Positions 1 through 7,754 of a stretch of 19,010 bases of DNA are shown here, piece after piece. Source of the stretch: CAZBWE01 sp964440735 (GTDB lineage: Bacteria > Planctomycetota > Phycisphaerae > Sedimentisphaerales > Anaerobacaceae); the NCBI GenBank assembly GCA_964440735.1, contig CAYTTK010000038.1, forward strand, positions 1-19,010, written 5' to 3'. The first letter of the stretch is position 1; every line of letters begins with the position of its first letter. Below the pieces are notes generated by a model. It was given only the letters and a program-made list of their open reading frames with translations, was not told where the DNA came from and made no database searches. The position numbers were made by a program, and so were the translations under genes.

Positions 1-63
1 ACTCATGTTATCGTCTATAAGTGCCAATATTCTTTCATTTTGTTAGAGGCTCTAAAGAATTTC

Positions 64-129
64 GCCACTAAGGCACAAAGCCACGAAGATAAAAAATAAA
101 AATATCATAAATTTTAGAGTCTTGGCGGC
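64..129. repeat. Family A palindromic repeat in the pssA leader
   Basis: The left arm has three 8-base units of the form CACNAAGN at 66-89 (CACTAAGG, CACAAAGC, CACGAAGA). A spacer rich in A and T follows, then a partly complementary right arm around 117-129 (GAGTCTTGGCGGC). The pairing is imperfect, but the layout and wording match the copies at 12902-12969 and 18287-18361. The element ends about 14 bases before the ribosome binding site of pssA, so it would be transcribed as a 5' leader hairpin if the promoter lies upstream. Nothing else was recognised in positions 1-155. Confidence 0.6.
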
Positions 130-155
130 AAAAGACAAAATATGAGGAACGAAAG

Positions 156-1031
156 ATGGCCAGATTAAAAACGGAAGTTGCAAAAGAGAGCTTGCTGCGA
201 CGAGTGCGAAAGCAGAGATTAAATTACATTACTATCCTGCCGTCGCTGATAACTGTTCTTAACGGCGTATGCGGTTTTGCCGCTATTGTTTTTGCCAGCA
301 AAGGCGCAAAAAACGGTATCGCTCAACTTTCCTATTTTGCGATGTCCGGTTATATGGTGCTTTTAGCAATGATTGCCGATACGCTCGACGGCCGAGTGGC
401 ACGAAGAGTAAAGAGCACTTCCAGCTTCGGCGGTCAGCTCGACAGTCTCTGCGATATTATCAGCTTCGGTGTGGCACCGGCGTTTTTGATGATTAAAGTT
501 CTGGAATACAATCTGGCCAACTTTGCTGAAATTAATCCTGCTATTGAAAGCTTTCTATTTCGTTTCATCTGGCTGACAGCAGCGGCATATATAAGCTGCG
601 CCGCCATTCGGTTAGCGAGATTCAATGTAGAAAACGAGGAAGACGAGTCAGCACATATGAGCTTTATGGGCTTGCCAACACCTGCCGCCGCCGGGGTGAT
701 AGTCAGTATAATAATATTCCACGAAGAAACATGGAAGCAAAACGCCCTTATTTATACCCTGCCATTTTTGGCTGTTGCAACAGCGGTGCTGATGGTTAGC
801 CGGATTAGATATCCGCATATCCTAAATCAATACATCAGAGGTAAAAAACCTTTCGCACATCTTATAAGGGCGCTTTTGTTCATGGGACTGATTATCTGGA
901 GCATAGAAGCGGCTCTGGTATTTATTTTCTGCGGCTTTGCAGCAAGCAGCCTCGTGAAATGGTTTTATTATAAAGTAATCCGCAAGAGGAACCCAATTTT
1001 GGATTTAGTCCCTTACCAAAACAGCACGTAA
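156..1031 (+). CDS. pssA: CDP-diacylglycerol--serine O-phosphatidyltransferase
   Basis: Integral membrane enzyme that joins CDP-diacylglycerol and L-serine to give phosphatidylserine, the precursor of phosphatidylethanolamine. The full CDP-alcohol phosphatidyltransferase signature DGx2ARx8Gx3Dx3D is present with exact spacing: D78, G79, A82, R83, G92, D96, D100. These aspartates bind the metal and the CDP group in this family. Several hydrophobic segments follow, and the end is basic. At 291 residues it is within the range of the longer type II enzymes. The ATG is preceded by GAGGAAC at 143-149, a good ribosome binding site. A phosphatidylserine decarboxylase gene often lies upstream of pssA, but none is visible here because the window begins just before. 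The next gene is convergent and about 50 bases away. Confidence 0.93.
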   Translation: MARLKTEVAKESLLRRVRKQRLNYITILPSLITVLNGVCGFAAIVFASKGAKNGIAQLSYFAMSGYMVLLAMIADTLDGRVARRVKSTSSFGGQLDSLCDIISFGVAPAFLMIKVLEYNLANFAEINPAIESFLFRFIWLTAAAYISCAAIRLARFNVENEEDESAHMSFMGLPTPAAAGVIVSIIIFHEETWKQNALIYTLPFLAVATAVLMVSRIRYPHILNQYIRGKKPFAHLIRALLFMGLIIWSIEAALVFIFCGFAASSLVKWFYYKVIRKRNPILDLVPYQNST

Positions 1032-1081
1032 CCCAGCTGCTCCATTTGCGACACGAGGGCTGCGCCTTATATTTGATTTGT

Positions 1082-1981
1082 TCAAAGTGGCGGCCCAGCT
1101 GAGACCGGCTTCATATCCTGCAGTTTGGCCCCGGTCTGATTTATCTTGAAATAGCGTTCGACAACACCGACAAGCCGCGCCAGAACCTGCCGGCCCTCAA
1201 GGCTTGCCTCCAAACCGACAATCTGTAATCCAAGGTAAATATTTTCATTATCTTCTGCAGGCAGGATATTTCTAATCTGGGCATTGAACACCAAAGGAGT
1301 TTCATAAGGCATAGGTGTAAAGCGCACACCCAAAAATTGCCCTTTCCTGAAGTCCGACCCTGACATACCAAACGAGCCCCGGCCAACATCCGGGTTCTCT
1401 GCTGGGCGGGACGGGATGACCAACTGTGCGCCGCCGGCTGATAAATCAACAAGCGTGCCCTGATAATAATTCTGCGGCTCATATTTTGTATTTTGTCTGC
1501 GCTTTTGCGGCAATGGCAGCCCTTGTTGCTGTCGGCAGGGAACATTTTCTGCCTCCTTGCATCTGCGGTGCCACAGGAGGACATTGACCTTCAGGGATTG
1601 GGGAACCTGGACACGAAAATAGTTTCTCCTCTGCACAACTTCAATGCTACCCGGTGCCATCAGCACAATTGTGCCGCCGCTCGCCGGGTCCTGTGAGGGC
1701 TCAAGAGCCACCACAGATGTGTCAAAAACAAATTTACCCTGCCCATACTTGAACGAAATGCCGAGCGGCTGGTGCACACATATATTTATCGGGTGGGGTT
1801 TTTTCGGTGAACGAATACCCTCGATACGTAGTTTATCGCCCATAAGCTCAGTCAAAAGCACCTTCGCAACATGCCATTTGCCCCTGGATAAATAGGTCAT
1901 AATTGCCGGTACTTTTTCATCGATTGCAGTTTGCAGGATTCGCCTCGGCTCAGCTCCGCGAAGCATTACCACTTCATTCAT
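1082..1981 (-). CDS. YcgR-like PilZ-domain protein, probable c-di-GMP receptor
   Basis: Cytoplasmic protein of 299 residues with a YcgR-like layout: an N-terminal beta-rich domain (about 15-110) followed by a PilZ domain (about 115-275). The c-di-GMP binding signature can be read directly: an RxxxR motif at R119-R123 (QRRNYFRV) and a D/NxSxxG motif at D179-G184 (DLSAGG). Between these lies a long, polar loop (about 141-172) rich in Q, K and R that is longer than usual for the domain. YcgR-type proteins link c-di-GMP level to flagellar or surface behaviour, but no motility gene is nearby, so the target is unknown. The ATG follows a run of G (GGGGGG) about 8 bases upstream. The gene appears to stand alone. 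Confidence 0.85.
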   Translation of the reverse strand: MNEVVMLRGAEPRRILQTAIDEKVPAIMTYLSRGKWHVAKVLLTELMGDKLRIEGIRSPKKPHPINICVHQPLGISFKYGQGKFVFDTSVVALEPSQDPASGGTIVLMAPGSIEVVQRRNYFRVQVPQSLKVNVLLWHRRCKEAENVPCRQQQGLPLPQKRRQNTKYEPQNYYQGTLVDLSAGGAQLVIPSRPAENPDVGRGSFGMSGSDFRKGQFLGVRFTPMPYETPLVFNAQIRNILPAEDNENIYLGLQIVGLEASLEGRQVLARLVGVVERYFKINQTGAKLQDMKPVSAGPPL

Positions 1982-2364
1982 ATTCGTTCCCCCCCGAAAA
2001 TATTAAATCCTAATCCTTCGACCCCGCTCAGGACAAGTATCTAAACCCCAATGCTTATGATTTGGCGCTCAGGATTTCGAATTACCTTCGAAAGCCCCCT
2101 ATAAAAATATATAATCAATTCTGCAATAAACAAAATTTGTTTTACCCTCCTTCGCAAAAAACCGCCGGCTTAACCTGCAGATGCACGTGGGGCTCCATAT
2201 TAAACTCCATTAGGGGCCCGATAACACAACCCAAAGCTGAAAAGGTGAGGTCTGATAACCAAAACGGAAAAAAGTATAAAAACAATAAATTTCAGTGTTT
2301 TATACCCTGTGATTTTCGCTTATCATTAGATAACACAGATGCAAAATACGAATAAGGAGTTACA
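1982..2364. other. Intergenic region, 383 bases, between PilZ gene and fucosidase
   Basis: This is the divergent spacer between the PilZ gene (-) and the fucosidase (+). It contains a family C repeat copy at 2015-2036 and a second CGCTCAGGA word at 2066-2074. The only features tied to a gene are the two ribosome binding sites, including AAGGAG at 2354-2359 for the fucosidase. A 97-codon open frame at 2062-2355 has no recognisable protein character and was not called. No convincing promoter boxes or terminator were seen. Confidence 0.6.
2015..2036. repeat. Family C repeat, intergenic copy
   Basis: Core TCGACCCCGCTCAGGACAAG agrees at 17 of 20 bases with TCGACCCTGCTCGGGACAGG inside the glycosyltransferase gene at 10735-10764. 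It lies in the spacer upstream of the fucosidase and seems to be truncated, as the trailing GCTTCGCTCA of the other copy is missing. Confidence 0.55.
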
Positions 2365-4815
2365 ATGAAAAGCAAACAAGCAAAAAACCTAATGCAAAAA
2401 ACGAAACACTTCGGAACTCTAATCCTCATAATCCTTATTTTATACTCTGTGGCCTTTAACTTCCCTGCTTCAGGATACGCAGCAGGCCCAAAAGAAACGG
2501 CTGATTATACCGATTGCTATGCGGAGAAGTGGCAGGATTTGAAGCTCTGGTATCGTCAACCGGCTCAACAATGGACCGAGGCACTGCCCATTGGAAATGG
2601 TCGCCTTGGAGCAATGGTGTTCGGCGGCACAGAACAAGAACGCCTGCAGTTTAATGAAGACACGCTCTGGACCGGCCAGCCACACGAATATCAGCACAAA
2701 GGAGCGGTCAAATATCTGTCGACTGTTCGCAAGCTGCTGTTCGAAGGCAAACAAAGCGAGGCCGAAGCACTTGCGATGGAACATATGATGAGTGTGCCGT
2801 TGCGGCAGGAGCGATATCAGCCGTTCGGCGACTTGATTCTACGCTTTCCGGGCCATAACAAAATCAGCCAATATTCACGCCAGCTTGACATAGACTCCGG
2901 ATTAGCACAAGTTTACTACCGCAACGACGATATCGCGTATAACCGCGAGATTTTTGCCAGCTTTGCGGACCAGGTTATTGTTGTATATCTGAACTGCGAA
3001 AAAGACGGGCATTTAACGTTCACTGCAACGCTTAGCAGTCCCCACCCGGACACCCAAACACTGAGTGCTGGAGAAAACATGCTGGCAATGCGAGGCCAAC
3101 TTCACGAGTATATAGACAAACGAAAACAAAAAAGGACAAGCGTGCTGAAGTTCGCATCTTTGCTGCAGGTAACAACGGAAGGCGGAAGCATCAAGGCAGA
3201 TGACAAGGGACTGCACATCAGCGAAGCCGATTCGGCTACGCTTATTCTGGCTGCGGCGACCAGCCATAAAAACTTCAAGGATGTAAGCGGCAATCCAACA
3301 GAGGCCTGTCGCCGGACAATCGAAGCCGTCGCCGGAAAAAGCTATGACGCCCTTCGCAAAGCACATGTGGCGGACCATCGGCGGCTATTTCGCAGAGTTG
3401 AGCTTGACCTTGGAAAAACGCAGGTGATGACACAGTCCACAAATGAACGTATAGCAAACTTCGCCAAACAAAATGACCCGCAACTGGCAGAGTTATACTT
3501 TCAGTTCGGCCGATACATGCTGATAGCAAGCTCCCGCCCGGGCTCACAGCCGGCCAACCTGCAGGGCATCTGGAACGAACAGCTCGACCCGCCGTGGGAA
3601 AGCAAATTGACTGCCAACATCAATACAGAGATGAACTACTGGCCGGCAGAGGTAACTAATCTTTCTGAGTGTCACCAGCCATTATTTGACATGCTCGATG
3701 AGGTAGCAGAGTCGGGACGCAAGACAGCGAAAGTCCACTACGGCTGCCGGGGGTGGGTGCTGCACCACAATACCGACCTGTGGCGGGGCACAGCCCCAAT
3801 CAATGCCTCCAACCACGGAATCTGGGTAACCGGCGGAGCGTGGCTCTGCCAGCACCTCTGGGAACATTACGCATTCACCGGCGACAAAAATTTCCTTAAA
3901 AACCGGGCATACCCTTTAATGAAAGGAGCAGCCTTATTTTTCGTCAATTTCCTCATTAAGGACCCGAACACCGGCTGGCTAATCTCCGGCCCATCCAATT
4001 CGCCCGAACAGGGAGGATTAGTGATGGGCCCAACTATGGACCATCAGATAATCCGTGATTTGTTCACCAATTGTATCAAGGCATCTGAAATACTTGGTGT
4101 AGATAAAGGTTTTCGCCGGAAGCTCACCAAACTACGAAGCCGAATCGCACCCAATCAGATTGGGCGCCTCGGCCAGCTTCAGGAGTGGCTGCAGGATATA
4201 GATAACCCAAACAACCGCCATCGACACGTATCGCATTTGTTTGGGCTGCACCCTGGCAAAGAGATTACACCTCTTGGCACACCTGAACTTTTCGCCGCAG
4301 CCCGCAGGACGCTTGAGATTCGTGGTGACGGCGGCACCGGCTGGAGCAAGGCGTGGAAGGTAAACTTCTGGGCCCGGCTTCTGGACGGCGACCATGCCTA
4401 TAAGATGCTCACCGGTCTGATAGCCGAGAGCACACTGTCAAATATGTTCGACAATCACCCTCCATTTCAGATTGACGGCAACTTCGGCGGCACTGCCGGG
4501 GTTGCTGAGATGCTGCTGCAAAGCCACACCGGCGAATTGCAATTGCTACCGGCACTACCTTCTGCCTGGCCAAGCGGGCAAGTCAAAGGCCTGTGTGCAC
4601 GCGGCGGTTTCCAGGTGGACATCGACTGGAAGGACGGCAAGCTCGATAAGGCGACAATATATTCCAAACTCGGCAGAAAATGCCGGGTTCGTTCCGCCAT
4701 GCCGATAAAGCTCATATCCGAACGCCCTGACTACAAAGCTAAAACCATTGAACCGACTGTTATCGAGTTCGAGACAAAGGCCAATGAGACTTATGTCGTT
4801 TCGATTGTAAAATAA
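2365..4815 (+). CDS. Secreted GH95 family alpha-L-fucosidase
   Basis: Large glycoside hydrolase, 816 residues, that removes terminal L-fucose (or, in some GH95 members, L-galactose) from glycans with inversion. A signal peptide is clear: basic N-terminus, hydrophobic run at about 18-36, and cleavage likely after the SGYAA stretch. The mature part starts with the GH95 hallmark LKLWYRQPAQQW and ALPIGNGRLGAMVFGG. The N-terminal beta-sandwich covers about 50-300, the helical catalytic barrel about 320-720, and a C-terminal beta domain the rest. Residues matching the known active site are N418 and N420 (NINTEMNYWP), E548 (SNSPEQGG) and D704 (QIDGNFGG). A strong AAGGAG site lies 5 bases before the ATG. 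It implies use of fucosylated polysaccharide such as algal or host glycans. No transporter, sulfatase or fucose catabolic gene is adjacent. Confidence 0.93.
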   Translation: MKSKQAKNLMQKTKHFGTLILIILILYSVAFNFPASGYAAGPKETADYTDCYAEKWQDLKLWYRQPAQQWTEALPIGNGRLGAMVFGGTEQERLQFNEDTLWTGQPHEYQHKGAVKYLSTVRKLLFEGKQSEAEALAMEHMMSVPLRQERYQPFGDLILRFPGHNKISQYSRQLDIDSGLAQVYYRNDDIAYNREIFASFADQVIVVYLNCEKDGHLTFTATLSSPHPDTQTLSAGENMLAMRGQLHEYIDKRKQKRTSVLKFASLLQVTTEGGSIKADDKGLHISEADSATLILAAATSHKNFKDVSGNPTEACRRTIEAVAGKSYDALRKAHVADHRRLFRRVELDLGKTQVMTQSTNERIANFAKQNDPQLAELYFQFGRYMLIASSRPGSQPANLQGIWNEQLDPPWESKLTANINTEMNYWPAEVTNLSECHQPLFDMLDEVAESGRKTAKVHYGCRGWVLHHNTDLWRGTAPINASNHGIWVTGGAWLCQHLWEHYAFTGDKNFLKNRAYPLMKGAALFFVNFLIKDPNTGWLISGPSNSPEQGGLVMGPTMDHQIIRDLFTNCIKASEILGVDKGFRRKLTKLRSRIAPNQIGRLGQLQEWLQDIDNPNNRHRHVSHLFGLHPGKEITPLGTPELFAAARRTLEIRGDGGTGWSKAWKVNFWARLLDGDHAYKMLTGLIAESTLSNMFDNHPPFQIDGNFGGTAGVAEMLLQSHTGELQLLPALPSAWPSGQVKGLCARGGFQVDIDWKDGKLDKATIYSKLGRKCRVRSAMPIKLISERPDYKAKTIEPTVIEFETKANETYVVSIVK

Positions 4816-4858
4816 TCGGCCCTTCTGTGGACAATTGTTAGCCGTCGGCTTTTCTCTT

Positions 4859-4893
4859 GTGCTCTTGAGCACTTTGCAGTATCGTGATATGCT
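4859..4893 (+). promoter_or_regulatory. Candidate promoter with overlapping dyad, upstream of aldo/keto reductase
   Basis: TTGAGC at 4865-4870 and TATGCT at 4888-4893 are separated by 17 bases, which suits a sigma-70 type promoter with 4 of 6 matches in each box. A perfect dyad GTGCTC-TT-GAGCAC at 4859-4872 overlaps the -35 box, where a repressor could bind. It is based on pattern only; such matches occur by chance, and planctomycete promoters are poorly defined. Confidence 0.3.
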
Positions 4894-4924
4894 GTTGTGC
4901 GAATAGTCGAATTGTCGGGAGCGT

Positions 4925-4973
4925 GCCCCGTTAGAAATTCCGCGGGGCAAAAAGCAAAGATTTCTAACAGGGC
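4925..4973. repeat. Family B palindromic repeat in the aldo/keto reductase leader
   Basis: The arms are GCCCCGTTAGAAATTC at 4925-4940 and GATTTCTAACAGGGC at 4959-4973, pairing at nearly every position. An inner GGGGC at 4944-4948 could compete for the left arm. The same element, in diverged form, is translated inside ogt at 18500-18559. The element ends seven bases before the ATG at 4980, so the AGGG in its right arm is the only ribosome binding site available and would be sequestered when the hairpin forms. Confidence 0.75.
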
Positions 4974-4979
4974 GTGATA

Positions 4980-5945
4980 ATGCAGAGGCGGCAATTAGGC
5001 AAAACCGATTTGAAATTGACGACCGTCGGCCTGGGTACGTGGGCGATGGGCGGGCCGTGGCAATTCGGCTGGGGGCCACAGGACGATAACGAGGCAATTG
5101 CAGCAATACAAAAAGCCCTTGAACTGGGCATCAACTGGATAGATACCGCACCTGCTTACGGCCTCGGCCATTCAGAAGAACTCGTTAGAAAGGCACTCGA
5201 ACAAACAAATGCAAAACCAATAATCGCAACAAAATGCGGCCTATTATGGAATGAAAAGAAGGAGAAAGTCCCGTGCCTGAAAGCCAAAAGCATTCGAGAA
5301 GAATGTCATTCGAGTTTAAAGCGGCTTAATATAAATGTAATAGACCTTTACCAGATGCACTGGCCTGAGCCAGAAGAAGATATGGAACAGGCGTGGGAAG
5401 AAATGGCCAAGCTTAAAGACCAGGGCAAGGTTCGATACATCGGCGTATCGAATTTTAAGGTCGAGCAATTAGAGCGTATCGGTAAAATCGCTCCTGTCGC
5501 TTCGTTTCAGCCGCCATATAGCATGCTCCATCGCGAAGTCGAAGATGAATCGCTGGACTACTGCGCCCGGAATAATATCGGCGTTGTGGCATACAGCCCA
5601 ATGCAAAGAGGTCTGCTGACGGGCAAATTCGACCAGGAAAGGTTAGCAGGACTTGCTCTGGACGACCATCGAAGGCAAAATCCGGATTTTCAAGAACCAA
5701 AGTTTTCCGCGACATTGCAGCTTGTTGACAAACTGCGACCTATCGCAGAACGCAACGGAAGGACTCCGGCACAACTGGCAATTGCGTGGGTTCTCCGCCG
5801 GGGTGAAGTAACGGCAGCAATAGTCGGAGCACGAAGGCCCGGCCAAATCGAAGAGACCGCACCGGCATCGGACTTCAAATTAAGTAAAGAAGATATTGAA
5901 GAGATTGAGAAGCTATTGGCCGAAAGACAAGCAAAACTGAAATAG
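4980..5945 (+). CDS. Aldo/keto reductase family oxidoreductase
   Basis: NAD(P)H-dependent (beta/alpha)8-barrel oxidoreductase, about 321 residues, probably cytoplasmic. The catalytic tetrad is complete: D55 (NWIDTA), Y60 (PAYG), K85 (ATKCG) and H127 (QMHWPE). The C-terminal cofactor region VGARRPGQIEE is the usual place where the cofactor phosphate is bound. The QLGKTDLKLTTVGLGTWAMGG start is typical of the bacterial YajO/YghZ-like branch. The substrate cannot be read from sequence; a sugar or a small aldehyde is possible given the fucosidase upstream, but that is weak context. The ATG at 4980 was chosen because it begins the conserved segment and has AGGG at a normal distance; a GTG at 4974 in the same frame is an alternative. 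The leader is a family B repeat. The methyltransferase starts 23 bases downstream. Confidence 0.9.
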   Translation: MQRRQLGKTDLKLTTVGLGTWAMGGPWQFGWGPQDDNEAIAAIQKALELGINWIDTAPAYGLGHSEELVRKALEQTNAKPIIATKCGLLWNEKKEKVPCLKAKSIREECHSSLKRLNINVIDLYQMHWPEPEEDMEQAWEEMAKLKDQGKVRYIGVSNFKVEQLERIGKIAPVASFQPPYSMLHREVEDESLDYCARNNIGVVAYSPMQRGLLTGKFDQERLAGLALDDHRRQNPDFQEPKFSATLQLVDKLRPIAERNGRTPAQLAIAWVLRRGEVTAAIVGARRPGQIEETAPASDFKLSKEDIEEIEKLLAERQAKLK

Positions 5946-5968
5946 AAAATGCTTGTAAAAGGAAAAAA

Positions 5969-6721
5969 ATGGCAAAAGAAAATCTTCAAAGGATTGACAG
6001 TAGTAAAAACATAAAATCTTTACTTCTCCCCTACTGTCGGTTGAAATACGGCGAGGTCTGGAAAGATCCTATCTGTGGACATAAAGTGACTTGTATTGAT
6101 GCATGTAACGAAGAATATATACAAACGTTAATGGATAATAATAAATCCACCCTAGCTATCCAGGACCCTCCCTATAATGTTGTTGTCGGCAATAATAATA
6201 GTGATAGACTTGCCCGGATTTCAGTAGAGGAGTACATAGACTGGTGCAGGAAATGGAGTCAAAATACCTGTACGACACTGAATTCAAACGCCAGCTTTTA
6301 TATTTGGTTAGGAGCCGACCAAAATGCTGGTTTTCAGCCTCTTGCCGAATTTATAATTATGATGAGACAGTTCGAGGAGTTAAAAACTCGAAGCTTTATC
6401 ACAATGAGAAATCAACGTGGATATGGAACCCCAAAAAACTGGATGGCGGTCAGACAAGAACTTCTCTACTACATAAAGGGGCAACCAAAATTCAATGTTG
6501 AAGCCGAGTATACGGACATTCCAAAAATTCTAAGAGGATATTATAAAAAAGTTAATGGGCAATTAACTGAGAACATAGAAAGAAGCAAATCCAAAACCAT
6601 AAGAGCAGGAAATGTCTGGGTGGATATTCAACAGGTATTTTATAGGATGGAAGAAAATGTACCCGGTTGTTACGCGCAGAAACCTTTGAAGGCAATAGAA
6701 AGAATTGTATCAGCCAGTTAA
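5969..6721 (+). CDS. Beta-class DNA adenine methyltransferase, N-terminal part, cut by in-frame TAA
   Basis: This is the first 250 residues of a restriction-modification DNA methyltransferase. The catalytic motif IV DPPY is at D66-Y69, the form typical of N6-adenine enzymes. The central part (about 80-230) holds the target recognition region, and motif X (QKPLKAIERI) begins at Q237. The frame then meets TAA at 6719-6721. The same frame continues without any shift into EPGDLVVDFFAHSGTT, the SAM-binding motif I. With motif IV first and motif I last, the permutation is beta class. On its own this part lacks the SAM-binding half. AAGG at about 5959-5962 precedes the ATG. Base composition is richer in A and T than the neighbours, suggesting acquisition by transfer. 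It may be a pseudogene, a readthrough gene, a split enzyme or a sequencing error. Confidence 0.8.
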   Translation: MAKENLQRIDSSKNIKSLLLPYCRLKYGEVWKDPICGHKVTCIDACNEEYIQTLMDNNKSTLAIQDPPYNVVVGNNNSDRLARISVEEYIDWCRKWSQNTCTTLNSNASFYIWLGADQNAGFQPLAEFIIMMRQFEELKTRSFITMRNQRGYGTPKNWMAVRQELLYYIKGQPKFNVEAEYTDIPKILRGYYKKVNGQLTENIERSKSKTIRAGNVWVDIQQVFYRMEENVPGCYAQKPLKAIERIVSAS

Positions 6722-6733
6722 GAGCCTGGCGAC

Positions 6734-7015
6734 TTGGTAGTTGACTTTTTTGCTCATTCCGGCACCACCTTGCTCACCTGCGAAAAGCTAAAAAGACGAT
6801 GCTTTACCAGCGATATAGACCCAGTATTTACTGAGATTACTATACGAAGGCTGGAGCATTACAGAAAAACAGGTCAAACAGGATGGCAGTTTAAGTCCCC
6901 GTTTCCCGAAGTTGACATCAATTGGGATGCAGAAAAAGGGAATAATATCAACACAACAAAGGAGCAGAAATCTAAAGAGAAAAACCTATTTGATTATATA
7001 GCTATCACTAAGTAA
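6734..7015 (+). CDS. Beta-class DNA methyltransferase, C-terminal SAM-binding part
   Basis: This is the continuation, in the same frame, of the methyltransferase begun at 5969. It has motif I as DFFAHSGTT (residues 259-267 of the joined frame; H replaces the more usual G) and motif II around FTSDIDP. It ends with a hydrophilic tail rich in K, E and N. Joined with the upstream part, the enzyme would be about 348 residues, a normal size for the family. If translated separately it could start at the TTG at 6734, with AAGAG overlapping the upstream stop codon as a weak ribosome binding site. The next gene begins 11 bases downstream and has a good ribosome binding site. No start codon stronger than TTG precedes motif I. 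Confidence 0.7.
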   Translation: MVVDFFAHSGTTLLTCEKLKRRCFTSDIDPVFTEITIRRLEHYRKTGQTGWQFKSPFPEVDINWDAEKGNNINTTKEQKSKEKNLFDYIAITK

Positions 7016-7026
7016 CAAGGGAAAGC

Positions 7027-7692
7027 ATGGAAAAACTGAAAGCCGAATTGAACAACCTCATCGAAAAGCTTGAAAGCTCCGAGAACTTCAAATCCTCTTT
7101 GGAAACTCTTGTATCAGTCTATCCATTCAATGAATACGAATATATCATTTCCCACCTATTGGCTGGAGATAAACTTACGCTCGACGAATACTATGAGCTT
7201 AGAAACTCCTACATCGAAAGGAATCTGTACCTTTATGTGTTTGAAATTTCTGCACCAAGAAGGTTAGGCGATAAGTGGGCTTATGGACAACTAAAGCAAC
7301 TTGTACCTGAATTTAAAAAACCAAATAAGACTTTAGATCCTCAATACGCCAATCAACAATATTACCTGTGGTTAGACTGGATAGACAGCAAAAATAAATC
7401 TCATGGGATACGCATAGAGGTAAAAACCTCTAGGGCTCTTGACTTCGAGAAACCCGGTGAGCCGTTTTTCGCCAAAGCTTTGGCTTCTGATTCTAACAGA
7501 CCCTTCGATATGATCTTTGAGCAAATAAAGACTCGGTTCGCAGATGTACTCGTATGGATTGGCGTCTGGCGAGACATAATTAGATATTGGGTGCTGTCCA
7601 GCAACGAAGTCCAAAACAATAGATATTTTTCAACCCGCCAACACAAAGGCAATGTTGGTGAAGGTCAGCTACATCTAAAACATGCAGCATAA
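7027..7692 (+). CDS. Type II restriction endonuclease, PD-(D/E)XK fold
   Basis: Protein of 221 residues lying directly after the methyltransferase. A nuclease signature can be read: LWLDWID with D117 or D120, then RIEVKTSR with E131 and K133, giving the D...ExK triad of the PD-(D/E)XK fold. The end of the protein (DVLVWIGVWRD, then RYFSTRQHKGNVGEGQLHL) has the look of known type II endonuclease C-termini. The specificity cannot be told from sequence. The ATG has AAGGGA at 7017-7022. The composition is AT-rich like the methyltransferase, so the two form one transferred cassette between the reductase and purB. The reading frame is intact and the active-site residues are present, which is odd if the partner methyltransferase is dead. 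No controller protein gene was seen. Confidence 0.75.
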   Translation: MEKLKAELNNLIEKLESSENFKSSLETLVSVYPFNEYEYIISHLLAGDKLTLDEYYELRNSYIERNLYLYVFEISAPRRLGDKWAYGQLKQLVPEFKKPNKTLDPQYANQQYYLWLDWIDSKNKSHGIRIEVKTSRALDFEKPGEPFFAKALASDSNRPFDMIFEQIKTRFADVLVWIGVWRDIIRYWVLSSNEVQNNRYFSTRQHKGNVGEGQLHLKHAA

Positions 7693-7754
7693 AATAAAGT
7701 AACCAAATATGAACATACCGACCCAAATATCTATGTAATAAGGGATCCTCGTAA

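Noticed and set aside
1..60. GTTAGAGGCTCTAAAG near the left end as a family B copy
   Set aside because: Only a short stretch resembles the arm and there is no second arm in reach.
2062..2355. Open frame of 97 codons upstream of the fucosidase
   Set aside because: No family resemblance, no ribosome binding site, biased composition typical of noncoding sequence, and it overlaps repeat remnants.
4816..4873. Terminator after the fucosidase
   Set aside because: The only dyad (GTGCTCTTGAGCAC) has a two-base loop and no T tail.
5969..7015. Genetic code change that reads TAA as sense, to explain the two interrupted frames
   Set aside because: TAA ends several intact genes here (pssA, fucosidase, purB), so it is a normal stop.
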